64,000 bases of DNA, taken from Sophora flavescens (taxonomy: Eukaryota > Streptophyta > Magnoliopsida > Fabales > Fabaceae). This document shows positions 21,716-32,628 of this stretch, one piece after another. Numbering within the stretch: position 1 is the first letter of the stretch; every line of letters starts with the position of its first letter. The stretch lies in the NCBI GenBank assembly GCA_030762895.1, contig CM061067.1:103194888-103258887 (forward strand), given 5' to 3'. Below the pieces are notes generated by a model. The model did no database searches, had not been told where the DNA came from, and was given only the letters and a program-made list of their open reading frames with translations. The translations under genes and the position numbers were made by a program.

Positions 21716-24700
21716 ATGAACGGACGCGTTTACACACTTATTGGAGAGAAGGCTACCCATTCTGAAGATTTGATTCAAGGTAAGTGTCTCTTAGGTGGGA
21801 GGTTACTAAACGTGCTGTATGACTTGAGGGCTACACATTCTTTTATTTCTTTTGGTTGGGTTAAAATGCTTAATTTAACTGTTACTCCTCTTCCCTATGA
21901 TTTGGTAGTTTTTGTTCCTGCCCATGATGCTATAACTACTTCAAACACTTTTCCTAATTGCCCTATAGTAATAGAAAACAGACATTTCTTGGTGAACCTA
22001 ATTTGTTTACCTTTAACCCAACTTGACATCATTCTAGGCATGGATTGGTTTTCGTCCGATCATGTCTTGCTAAATTGTTCGTAAAAGACCTTAATGTTTA
22101 AATCCAACACTTCTGCAACCCCGGAAGGTTATAGATTTCTGTCTGCCAACCAAATCATGGCTCATTTGAAAGAAGGAGCCCAATGATACATGTTACTATC
22201 TTCTATGGAATTAGAAGGGAAACATAACCTCTCGAGTCTACCCATGGTCCAGGAGTACCCCCGAAGTATTCCCTGAAGATGTTTCTGGCCTTCCTCCAGA
22301 ACGAGAAATCGAGTTTGCTATCGATTTGTTACCTGGAACTGGCCTTATTTCCATTGCTCCCTATCGAAAGTCCCCGACTGAGTTGGCGGAATTAAAGAAA
22401 CAACTGGAATAATTGTTATCCAAGCAGTTAATCAGACCCAGTTTTTCTCCATGGGGTGCACCTGTACCTTTAGTGAATAAGAAAGATGGCAGTTCCAGAT
22501 TATGCATTGACTACAGGCAACTCAACAAAATTACGATTAAAAATAAGTACACGTTGATGAGGATTGATGATCTGATGGACCAACTTAGAGGAGCTTCAAA
22601 CTTCTCAAAGATCGACTTGAGATCGGGCTATCACCAATTCGTGTGAAGACAGAAGATATTCCTAAGACGGCGTTCCGAACACGATATAGACATTACGAGT
22701 ATAGGGTTATGCCCTTTGGACTTACTAATATGCCAGCAATATTCATGGATTACATGAATCAGGTCTTCCAACAATTCTTGGATAAGTTCGTGGTAGTATT
22801 CATCGACGACATCCTAATTTCTTCCCATAGTCATGAAGAACATGCAGATCACTTGAGAATTGTACTGTAGATTTTAAAGGAGAAACAATTGTATGCCAAG
22901 TTGTCAAAATGCGAGTTTTGGCTTAAAGAAGTGAAGTTCTTGGGGCATGTGGTCTCCTAAGAAGGAATCTATGTGGACCCAAGTAAGGTGGAAACTGTAC
23001 TTCAGTGGGAAAGACAGAAGACGGTGACCGAAGTTTGAAGTTTTATGGGGCTGGCCGGATATTACAGAAAGTTCATCCAAGGATTCTCTCAGATTGCACT
23101 ACTATTGACTCGTCTTACTTGAAAGGGACAAGCCTTTGAATGGACTCAGAAATGCGAAGATAGTTTCTAAGAATTGAAACAACGCTTGACAACCTCGCTC
23201 GTGCTTATCGTGTCAGATCCTACCGGTTCCTTTGAAGTATATTGTGATGCTTCAAAGAAAGGTTTGGGATGCGTATTGATGCAAAATAGAAAAGTAGTAG
23301 CATATGCTTCGCGTTAGCTAAGACCACAGGAAGAGAACTATCCAACACACAATCTTGAGCTTGCAGCAGTGGTATTTGCACTCAAGATTTGGAGGCATTA
23401 CTTGTACGGAGCGAAGTTCGAGGTCTTTAGTGACCACAATTGTTTAAAATACCTGTTTGATAAAAAAAACTCAATAAGATACAAAGAAGGTGGCTGAAGT
23501 TCTTAAAAGACCATGAGTTTGAATTAAAATACCATCCGGGGAAGGCTAACGTAGTAGCCGATGCCTTGAGCCGAAAATCTCTCCACGTGTCTTCCATGAT
23601 GATTCGAGAGCAAGAATTAATATACAAATTCCAAGACATGAACTTGAATATTGACCTTATTGTCGACAGTATTTTGGTCAGCACCATGACAATTTCTTCG
23701 GAGCTGAATGCACAAATACCGAAGGCTCAACAGACCGATCTTTTTATCCAAGACAAGAAGGAACAAGTGATAAATGGCAAAATAACAGAGTTTTGAATGA
23801 GCCTCGATGGAATGTTGAAATTCAAAGGACGAATTTGTGTGCCGGAGGATTCCAATCTTCGTAACTTAATTCTGACGGAAGCACACAAGAGTAAATTGAG
23901 TATTCATCCTGGAGCTACTAAAATGAATCAAGATTTGAAGCTGATGTATTGGTGGCCCGGAATGAAGAAAGATATGGCTCGATATGTGGCAGCTTGCCTA
24001 ACATGCCATAAAGTAAAGATAGAATATCAGAAGCCGACTGGAACTCTTCAAGAGTTAGAACTGCCTGAGTGGAAGTGGGATTGTGTGAATATGGATTTCG
24101 CTATGACTCAACAAGGTCGTCCATAGGAAATGTTGCTATTTGGATAATAATTGACAGATTAACCAAATCTGCACATTTCTTGCCGGTGAACTCTAAATTT
24201 TCATTGGAAAAGTTGACAAAAATTTACATCAAGGAAATTGTCCGATTACATGGTGTTCCATCCAAGATAATTTCTAACAGAGACCCACGTTTCACTTGTC
24301 GATTTTGGAAAAGTTTACACTAAGCTCTTGGAACGAGACTTTCTTTCAGCTCCGCATATCACCCTCAGACAGATGGACAATCGGAAAGGATGATACAATC
24401 ATTGGAAGATTCGTTGAGAGCCTGTGTTCTAGAACAATCTGGAAACTAGGATTTATATTTACCACTTATAGAGTTCACATACAACAACAGTTTCCACTCC
24501 AGCATTGGGATGGCTCCATATGAGGCATTATATGGAAAAAAATGCATGACTCCTTTATGTTGGTTCGAGACAGGAGAAAGGTCTATTTTGGGACCAGAAA
24601 TAGTACAACATACAACAGAAAAGATACAGTTGATTCGAGAAAAACTAAGGACCGCACATAATAGTCAAAAGAGTTACGCTGATAATAGACGAAGACCCTT

Positions 24701-25170
24701 AGAATTTCAAGAAGGTGAACATGTATTCTTGAAGGCCACACCTGTGACTGGGGTTGGCAGGGCACTTCAATCAAAGAAGTTAACTCCTCGTTTTATTGGA
24801 CTTTTCCAAATCCTTAGGAAAATTGGTCACGTAGCCTACCAACTCGCTTTACCACCAACTCTTTCTAACCTACACAATGTTTTTCATGTTTCACAACTCC
24901 GAAAAATATATTCCTGATCCATCTCATGTGATTGAACCCGAGTCAATGCAGCTACGTGAGAACCTTACTTTCGAGGCACGACCCCTTCGAATCGAGGATA
25001 GAATAATTAAACAACTAAGAGGAAAAGAGATACCCTTAGTTAAAGTTAACTTGAGTGGGGTCGATACAGTTGACGCCACTTGGGAGCTCGATAAGCGCAT
25101 GCAAGAATTATATCCCCATTTGTTTGAAAATGGTATGCAGAAAAAAAAATCAAGGACGAAATTTCTATAG
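21716..25170 (+). pseudogene. gypsy-1 pol: protease, RT, RNase H, integrase, chromodomain-like tail
   Basis: Domain order is that of Ty3/gypsy chromoviruses. Protease: LYDLRATHSFIS (the usual D-x-G-A is changed to DLRAT) and IILGMDW. RT (about 22260-22960): NKKDGSSRLCIDYRQLNK, FSKIDLRSGYHQ and the catalytic FIDDIL. RNase H (about 23120-23560): VYCDASKKGLG and YPTHNLELAAVVFALKIWRH with one base-level change each. Integrase (23797-24550): an HHCC zinc finger ending CLTCHKVK, WDCVNMDF, DRLTKSAHFLPV. C-terminus: YPHLFENG after VDATWEL, as in Tekay-type chromodomains. More than ten stops and frameshifts lie across it, so it is dead. Confidence 0.9.
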
Positions 25171-25182
25171 GTGGGGAGGAAG
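25168..25182 (+). promoter_or_regulatory. gypsy-1 polypurine tract
   Basis: TAGGTGGGGAGGAAG directly precedes the 3' LTR start TGTAACATCC and is the expected plus-strand primer. Confidence 0.85.
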
Positions 25183-25363
25183 TGTAACATCCTCATTTTT
25201 TTAGCAACTAATTTTAGAAAAAAATAAAAAACAAAAATAAATTATAAATATAATATTTTTGTTATAAATTATTGATTGATACACTTAATTGTGGACACGA
25301 ACATATATTTAAATACACCACCAGTGTATGTGTGTGCAGCGTAAAAAAAAATGCAACAGGAAC

Positions 25364-25395
<32 letters not shown>

Positions 25396-25879
25396 CTATA
25401 TATATGTATTAATACATTGAATAAAAGGGGATCCATATTTACTATTCATTTACACGTGTCATTTTGTGATTTTTTTACCTTTTTTTCCTTTTTCTTTGTA
25501 ATGCCAATTATGTCTTGTGGAAGTCAAACATGGCAGTATGGAACACATGTCGTTTTTTGTAAATTTTGCTGGTTTTTCTTTTTTTTCTTCGTTCGGGGTG
25601 TTTTTCCTTTTTCTAGCTGATCAACACACTTTTATTAATTGTTTTATCATTTCCCCTTCTTCTTTTTTCAAAACTTCCATTTCTTTTTGTACAAGCTAAG
25701 TAGCTAACTACTCACATCACATTTACTGAGTGTTCAGACTTCAGACCATTCCCATACACGTTTCATCCTTCCTTTTCTTTAATTTAATTATCTATGAAAA
25801 ATACAATTATTTAGTCAAACACGCAACCTTCACGGTGGATGAGACAATCCAATAGAAAACTCTGCAACACCACTAGAGG

Positions 25880-26130
25880 TTGTCATGTTCTATTATCTTT
25901 GGGGTTTTCCTCGTCTCCTCTCAGTGTTTATCGGAGGTTTCGGTCGCCCTCACTATATTTGGGCCTCGCAACGGAGGGGGAAAGAGGATAGAGAGGAAGA
26001 CGCGTGGCGTCGGCGCGGAGGGAAGGACAAGAGAGAACAAAGCCGCACCCTGCGACTATTAGTGGTAGCTGGTCGGGCAAAGACAGGTCGGCGACGGTGG
26101 TGGAGAGGTCGCGCACAGTGCGACAGAGAG
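25880..26130 (+). other. GC-rich unidentified segment in the Helitron
   Basis: A short island richer in GC than its surroundings, with open frames in several phases and no motif I know. Its position before the RAE1 fragment could make it a captured 5' UTR or promoter. The Helitron stretches 25400-25880 and 26130-26580 show no recognisable gene. Confidence 0.25.
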
Positions 26131-26580
26131 TATATAAAAAATTCTCTGTTTTTTGTTTTGCCAATATGTCATTATGAATTTCAATTTTGCATTTTTTTTG
26201 TCTTTTTTTTTCAGGGGTTGTTAGTCAGAACAAATCGCATTTGCTTCAAACTTTAATAACAATGAGAAACGTCTCATTCTCTTTCCCCATTTTCGAGCAC
26301 CAAATGCTTCTTGCTTCTGGTGCAAAAATGCTTCTTCATTTCATTAGTATGAGATTTTTATGTCAGGCTTCCTTCCCCGGTGAAGGTGAAGAAGTATATA
26401 ATAGTGTAACCGTTGAAAACAAACAGCAAGAAATGCTTATCTATTTTACATCTCTGGTTTATGAAATTAATTTGCAAATATGTCTTCTTCTTTTCCAGAT
26501 TCTCTTTCCTGTTTAATTATTTAATTGCAAATCCGATTGATTAATTTGGATTGTTGAAGTTGAAGCTGACAATAAGCTTA

Positions 26581-27140
26581 CTGTTGGTTGGATCAGTTGA
26601 AGGAAGGGTTGGGGCATCATTTGAATGATGTCAACAGGCAGAACTTTCACTTTCAAATGTCACAGAGGGCAATGTAATATATTCTCTCAGCTCTTTAAAC
26701 CTCCATCCAGTAAGATTTATGTTCCATCTAGGCTTTACATTCAGATTTGGTTTTGTTTAACTTTATTTCTTGAAGTTGTATTCTTATCCTTGCATTTCTG
26801 CAGGACCATTTAACTTATTTGTTTAATTATAAACTTCACATTTCAATGGCAAAGAATATCCACTTAGTGTATTATTTCTCACATTACTTTTCAACTCTTT
26901 CCGGGTACACCACACACTTGCAACTGCTGATTCTGACATCGCTTTTAATTTTTGGGACAAAGGATAGAAAACTGAGGCTTAAGGTTATTCCTTCTCTACT
27001 TTTATTTAACTCCTAATCGACACCTATTGTAGTGATATTTTTGGCATAATACATGCTTATCTAATGCAAGCTTATCTTATTCCAGGCCATGCTAAGATAA
27101 AACCAACGTATTCCTTGCTGCACCTTCTGTAACGATGGTT
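26581..27140 (+). pseudogene. RAE1: RAE1 (mRNA export WD40 protein) fragment, three exons
   Basis: Three exon pieces match the plant nuclear pore mRNA export factor RAE1 in order. Exon piece 26581-26709 encodes LLVGSVEGRVG, then FTFKCHR, GNVIYS and SLNLHP, ending at a GTAAG donor. Piece 26905-26983 encodes VHHTLATADSDIAFNFWDK then DRKLRLK. Piece 27086-27140, after a TTCCAG acceptor, encodes CNQRIPCCTFCNDG with a stop in place of the Ser/Cys position after AMLR. At least three frameshifts and one stop break it. RAE1 normally binds Nup98 and RNP for export. This is a fragment from the middle of a WD40 propeller and cannot be functional by itself. Confidence 0.85.
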
Positions 27141-27983
27141 GAATATTTGCTTACTTGGTATCCCCATATCTCATTCTGCTTAAATTTGGAGCATTGTTGA
27201 AAGTGGAGTTTGGTATATATGCATTCCTTGGTTTTGGTCCTTTTTCTTTATATATTTATTTTGTGGAGGGGGTTTTAGTGGTGGAAGAATGATTGTTGCT
27301 GTTTGTTGATGTCCTCTTGGTTAATGCCCATCCATCATCTTATGCTATTGCCAAGGCAAGCTCAAAAAATATGGATGCTTATACATGTGCTTCAGAATCT
27401 GAAATACTATAAAATACCCAATCATGAGAAGATTTGGCATATCGTAACTCAAAAACAAGAGAAAATTGTGCATTAGTATTTGTTCCAAAGAGAAGCTCAT
27501 GCTCAATCATTTGGCATCCTTGATGCCATTATCATAGTTTCACAAAATTACCCTTAATATGCACCTAAAAGTTGTTTACTTTTGTATTTCAGGGCTTCGC
27601 TATAGATCTTACTGAAGTTTTTTTTAATGATTCCTAGCATATAATATGTTTGAATTAATTAAATATAATGTAATTTCATAATTTCATTTCAAAATGAAAA
27701 TTGCAATTACTTTTTTTTAGTTAGATTAAATATTGCAATTACTTTTTGTTTTGAAAAATGTTTTATATACAGTCGGTCTATTTCTTACTCCTGCCTGTCA
27801 TCCTTTACCTAAAATATTTATGTTTGACTATGGTTTTTATTCCACATATTACTATGGATGCATTTACTCCATTTCATGTTTGTTTTTTAGGGGAACTTTA
27901 TGCTCTCTATTTGATTTTGAAGAATGGCATCTAATCTGACTTTCTTTTTCCACTCTAGAATCTATTCTGTTTGCTTTTTCCAG

Positions 27984-28126
27984 GCTATTTGCAGAACCAG
28001 ACCTTTTCCATGGCAGCATGATATGTTTGAAGATAGCCTAAGAGCTGCAGGGATACAAGGAGTGGAAGTTGGCACAAAGTTGTATGTTTTGAACTTGGAC
28101 CTTGGAGTAACTAATGAAGACATAAG
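27984..28126 (+). pseudogene. ALY/THO4 mRNA export adaptor fragment
   Basis: One exon after a TTCCAG acceptor reads RTRPFPWQHDMFEDSLRAAG followed by IQGVEVGTKLYV and NLDLGVTNEDI, the linker and the start of the RRM domain in plant ALY/THO4 proteins. The frame is intact across the exon. The RNP motifs and the rest of the RRM are absent. ALY recruits the export receptor to spliced mRNA. With RAE1, two of the captured pieces derive from the mRNA export pathway, which is probably chance. Confidence 0.85.
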
Positions 28127-28640
28127 TGTACAGATTATGTCAATAATACTTCCTTCTTATTCTCTTTTTCACTCCAACCTCTCTTGAACTTAATACTAAT
28201 GATGTGTGTTGAAAAATATAATATATTCATTCTGGTGGCTCTACTGAATACCATAAATTTTTTACCAATATGGTTTAGTCTTGTGGTATTATAGCCTTCA
28301 TGATTTATGTTATAAATATGATAAAATATTATATTATTCACATGTCTTCATCCAATAATTAATTACTTAGACTTAAGGAGAGATAACTTCATAGGATGGA
28401 ATCAAAATGTTCACGACAAAGTTGGTCATGGGTTAAATCCTTAAACAAGGCTCTTGCATTGGGGGTGTTGGTGTACCTTCATCCGATAAGTTCTTCATAT
28501 ATATAGAATTATAGAAATCATTTTATGACAAATTGATTGTTGAATGCAAATGTTAGTTATATGTTCATTTGAATAAAGACTCATTATTTTATGATGTTTT
28601 TGTGCTGCATTGTGCTAAATTAAAGGTTATGTTGTTGCAG

Positions 28641-28715
28641 ATGATCATACTGAGGTTAGTGACTCTCCTATTGAGCAAGTCAGGCTCACAGTTCCAATCA
28701 CCGACGACCCAAATT
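28641..28715 (+). pseudogene. oligopeptide transporter (OPT family) N-terminal exon fragment
   Basis: After a TTGCAG acceptor the sequence reads DHTEVSDSPIEQVRLTVPIT then DDPN. SPIEQVRLTVPITDDP is the highly conserved start of plant OPT-family oligopeptide transporters, just before the first membrane segment. Sequence after DDPN does not follow the family. No membrane segment is retained. A donor is not clear. Confidence 0.75.
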
Positions 28716-29144
28716 GTTATGATGCCTAAAGGGGGTAATCGATTCTTTTAAAAGGATCAAAGCTTCAGAATTAGATATTTGAGTTTCAATAATTGAGGTT
28801 AATGGTATCATGATGTAAACTTGAGCATTTTGATTTTTGAATGATTCGGTGAAGAATCTTTTTATTTAGAGTTCAATTGCCTTGCTTATTTTTGTAAGGT
28901 TGTTAGAGTTGGTATTTTTTTTTATTTTTTCCTTTAGTTCCCAAACATTTTTTAAAGTAATACAAAAACTATCATCATGTAACTGTCATCATGGTGTGGT
29001 TTAAATAATTTTTTAGTTTGCAATTCATCAATGTAAATTAATGCATGTGATTTAACTATCATGTAAGTTTTAATTATATATATTCCTTAGTCTCTTTTAC
29101 TTTTTTCATCTGAGCAAACTAGAGTTTTATTCTCTATACATGAA

Positions 29145-29575
29145 GTGGATGCTCATAATGTAGTGCCCCTTTGGGTTGCCTCTGATAAATTGGAGTATAG
29201 TTCTAGGATCATAAGGGAAAAGATTGACAAAAGGCTTTCTGAGTATCTTATTGATTTTCCTAACATGGAACCGCCAACTAGGAAATGGGTCATCACTGAG
29301 AACCAGTCCATTGTTTGGGATGACCCTCATTGCTGATATATTGAGGTTAGATTAGATACTACTTCTTTGTTTTTTGAAATTCAAATGAAATCATATATGA
29401 ATATGTTGACATGATTATTTTCTATAATTAGGAAAGGAGCTGAGGTTCTTGAAGTTAATTGGTGTGAGCCTGGGGAAATTGCTACAATGGATGTATTGAT
29501 GGGAAGTCAAAATGGATTCTTGACTAAAAGGTTAAAAATTTATTCACTCCAGCATTGTTCCCATGAAAATTGTGG
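29145..29575 (+). pseudogene. class II CPD photolyase fragment, two exons
   Basis: Exon piece 29145-29345 encodes VDAHNVVPLWVASDKLEYSS, then IIREKIDKRLSEYLIDFP and, after a one-base insertion, DDLIADILR, ending at a GT donor. After an AG acceptor the piece from 29432 encodes KGAEVLEVNWCEPGE, VLMGSQNGFLTKRLK. Together they match the middle of plant class II cyclobutane pyrimidine dimer photolyase (UVR2/PHR), between the N-terminal antenna-like domain and the FAD-binding domain. The end of the second piece is duplicated in tandem (29491-29660). FAD-binding residues are not included. Confidence 0.9.
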
Positions 29576-29660
29576 ATGTATTGATGGGAAGTCAAAATGG
29601 ATTCTTGACTAAAAGGTTAAAAATTTATTCACTCCAGCATTGTTCCCATGAAAATTGTGG
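29491..29660 (+). repeat. 85-bp tandem duplication within the photolyase fragment
   Basis: The unit beginning ATGTATTGATGGGAAG at 29491 is repeated at 29576 with no mismatch that I noticed. It includes coding sequence for LMGSQNGFLTKRL. Confidence 0.95.
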
Positions 29661-30158
29661 ATGATAAGAATTTGTTTTAATGGAATATAAATATGAGTCA
29701 TATGCTATTTGAACAGTACACAAATTTACATGAAATATAGTAAAGACGTCTATATGGTCTATAGGTCCAATTGAGAAATTAATGCATGTAACAATGATCC
29801 TGCTATTGATGGGTCAACGATACTTGGAGAAAATGTCAGAAATTCGTGTTGCCACATGGAAATCTCGAGATTTATATTGATGAAGAAACCAAAGCAATTT
29901 ATTTCAGTTTTCAATAAGAAATAATCCCACCTGGCTCATCTTCTCTTCACAGCATTTATCCAAAGTATCATTAGTGGTTACAAGTATAGTTGTATATGTG
30001 TGAGTTTGTTACCAATAATCAATAATCAATTGATGCATGCTCAGCTGTGCTCCATTTTCTTGCCTGCATTGGTACTGCAAGCAAGATAGTAGTTGAATGT
30101 TTATATGTTACAACAATCTATGAAACATAAATTTTTAGTTCCATTTTCTTTCATACAG

Positions 30159-30575
30159 GCCATTCTGAGAATTATCCTGCAATGTATGACATATGTGGAA
30201 ACCTCAGTGATGATAATGTATTCAACTGTCCATCAGTCCATATGGTTTTAGGGGCATTCATCATTTTCAGGAGCTACTAACCTACTAAATAGATTCTTTT
30301 TTCATTTTAATTTTTTTTTCCATCCAGATTTCATGTTCTATGCCATAATACGTAATTACGAACTTTGATTTATTTCCTTATAAGCATATCAGGTGTGTCA
30401 CATATTCTAGCTTGAACTTTGGACGCTTTCAAGTTTGTCACAATCTTGTGAACTTTTGTTTTTTCCAGCCAGATGATTTGATTTCATCGAAGATCCAAAG
30501 TTTGTGTCCAACAATTACTACGATTATTTGTTGTACAGAAGCTCCGATTGACACATTAAGGATGCAAGTCCAATA
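30159..30575 (+). pseudogene. NPC1: NPC1 (Niemann-Pick C1-like) N-terminal fragment, two exons
   Basis: After a TACAG acceptor, 30159-30245 encodes HSENYPAMYDICGNLSDDNV then FNCP, the start of the luminal sterol-binding domain of plant NPC1. After a second acceptor, 30469-30575 encodes PDDLISSKIQSLCPTIT then ICCTEAPIDTLRMQVQ, the next exon. Conserved cysteines of this domain (DICG, NCP, SLCP, CC) are kept. A TAG follows QVQ. NPC1 moves sterols out of endolysosomes; here only the first part of domain A is present, so no activity is expected. Confidence 0.9.
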
Positions 30576-31757
30576 GGTTGGCCTTTTATTGAAGTTTATA
30601 TTATTGATGTATATTCATGGTGAGCGTAAAATTTGAATGAATCCCTCTGCTTCTTATTCTTTTTATTTCTTTCTTTAAAGAAGATTTTATGGATAATTAT
30701 GGATACTCGTGAGAATATTTTTGTCCCCTTTAATGATGTTTTTAAATAGCACGATGATTATGAATATTTGATTGACGAGTTTTCTTTTTTAATATAGTTG
30801 TGCTTTTTTAAATTTACTGTGGGCTGTACTTTATATTAAATGATTTACTAAGAAAATATTTTCATTAGTTTGATTTTGATGGATATGTGTACGGTTGGTG
30901 TGAGCTAACATGGCAGCAGGACTAAGTTGTACAGTCAAGAATATAAGCAGTGTGTTAACCACTTGCAACCCTTCTTAAATGTAACCATTAGGTTTTATCT
31001 ATTTGATAGATGTTAGCTCCTAACATGGTGTGTTGGTTTTTGGTTTGATACTCATCTTAATTAGTTATTGGGATCGAGAGTGAGCCCTCGAAGTATATCA
31101 CGGTTTAGATCATTTGGAACGATTCGTCCGTAAGTAGCAGTGCATTAATCACTTGCATTCAGTCACTTGGTTATGGTGTGTTGGTTTGATAAAAAAAAAA
31201 ACCATGGTGTATTGGTTTTTATCTGTTTTTTTTTTATTCCAAATGGTTTGTTATACTTTTATAATGGCAATGATAATTTTTATCTTTCTATTTATAACAT
31301 ATTATAAAAAAGTAATTTTAATTTAATTTGTAGCATAATGTGTATAAATTAATAAAACCTTAATATTGGACAATTGATACTTTTAAAACATTATTACCCC
31401 ACCTAATTACGTATACCTAATTTTGTATAATAAACATTTAAATTATTATTCTTTATAGTTTTTGAACACTTATTTTATTATATATTTATAAGCATTTGAA
31501 TTATATTAGTACTTTGCTATATATTTTAAGAAGCATTTGGCCACATGTTTATATTCTTGACTGTACAACGTTGAATATTTATTGGAGAATGTATTTAGTT
31601 TTGTTTTTTTATACTTTTTATGCTAGCAATACAAATCAACGAGTTATTTTATGATATAAGTGTGAGCACAATTATTACTTATTTTTATACATGCATGTAT
31701 ATTTATACATATATAGCTCATAACAATCTATTTTGAAAAAATAAAAATAAAATTTTG

Positions 31758-31789
31758 CCCGTGCGTAACGCACGGGTTACCTAGGCTAG
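31758..31789 (+). other. Helitron 3' terminal hairpin and CTAG end
   Basis: CCCGTGCGT pairs with ACGCACGGG around one base; 9 bases later the element ends CTAG before T. This matches the Helitron 3' terminus. Confidence 0.88.
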
Positions 31790-31875
31790 TATGTATATAT
31801 GTATGCATAATAGAATGATATTTTAATTTGTTAGCTTTGATGGTAAAAAGGTGAACAGGTGATATACGATACAAC

Positions 31876-32628
31876 ATACGTACAACATGCCGGACAACAT
31901 ACATACATCACCGTATGAGCAAGGCCTGCATCTGATGTGGCATAAGATCAGAATTTCACTGCCATTGTCTTCAGAAGACAGTTTTTTTTTTTTTTTTAAA
32001 TTTAAATTTTTTTTGTAAATAAAATTTTTGATTAAGTATGGGCATTCACCACATATTTGAAGGCATTCACCAGATAATTGAACTACGTTCACCAGATAAT
32101 CTAAGGCATCCACAAGCTAATTTAGTATAGGCATTCACCACATATTCGAAGGCATTCACCAGATAAGTGAACTACGTTCACCAGATAATCTAAGGCATCC
32201 AAAACTCGGTTTTAGTATGGGCATTCACCAGATATTCGAAGGCATTCACCAGATAGTTGAACTACGTTTACCAGATACTATAAGGCATCCAAAACTTGGT
32301 TTTAGTATGAGCATTCACCACATATTTGAAGACATTCACCAGATAATTGAACTACGTTCATCAGATAATCTAAGGCATCCAAAACTTGGTTTTAGTATGG
32401 ACATTCACCACATATTTGAAGGCATTCACCAGATATTTGTATCCCGTTCACCAGATATTGACACATACTTAATCAAAAAATTTATTTACAAAAAAATTTA
32501 AATTTAAAAAAAAAAAAGTCTTCTGATCTTGCATGATCACTGATCTTGTCATGCAGATCTGTCGATCATGATCATCGATGTCATCAGTATGTTGTCCCAA
32601 ATTCTGTGTCAAAAAAATCATTTCTGAT
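31876..32628. mobile_element. foldback (long-TIR) element
   Basis: The block is missing from the sister LTR between about 4553 and 4555. Both halves pair over about 170 bp: GGACAACATAC near 31905 with its inverse near 32590, AAGATCAG, AGAAGAC, a long T/A tract with TTTAAATTTAAATTT, and GATTAAGTATG at 32031 with its inverse at 32463. Between the arms is a 90-bp tandem repeat. No transposase. Confidence 0.75.
32039..32463 (+). repeat. 90-bp tandem repeat array, 4.7 copies
   Basis: Units start at about 32041, 32130, 32220, 32310 and 32400, each with GGCATTCACCACATATTTGA, GGCATTCACCAGATA and TTCACCAGATAATCTAAGGC. The CATTCACCA motif also repeats inside each unit. As 90 is divisible by three, one plus-strand frame stays open and repeats a 30-residue unit; this is more likely a by-product than a gene. 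Confidence 0.9.

Larger units (their letters stand above)
25395..31789 (+). mobile_element. non-autonomous Helitron carrying five host gene fragments
   Basis: The 6395-bp block is absent from the sister LTR. It starts TCTATATATATG after A and ends with a perfect 9-bp hairpin (31758-31776) 9 bases before CTAG, followed by T. TC at the 5' end, a GC-rich hairpin plus CTRR at the 3' end and insertion between A and T are the Helitron rules. No Rep/helicase is present. All five recognisable exon groups (RAE1, ALY/THO4, OPT, CPD photolyase, NPC1) lie on the plus strand with splice acceptors and intron remnants kept, so capture was from genomic DNA. The 5' end sits in an AT-repeat and may be off by a few bases. 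Confidence 0.82.

Noticed and set aside
25880..26256. Arg-rich frames in the GC-rich part of the Helitron
   Set aside because: Three overlapping frames on both strands compete and none matches a family I know; kept only as an unidentified segment.
32039..32463. CRISPR-like array
   Set aside because: Units are contiguous 90-bp tandem repeats without unique spacers, in plant DNA; a foldback element explains them.
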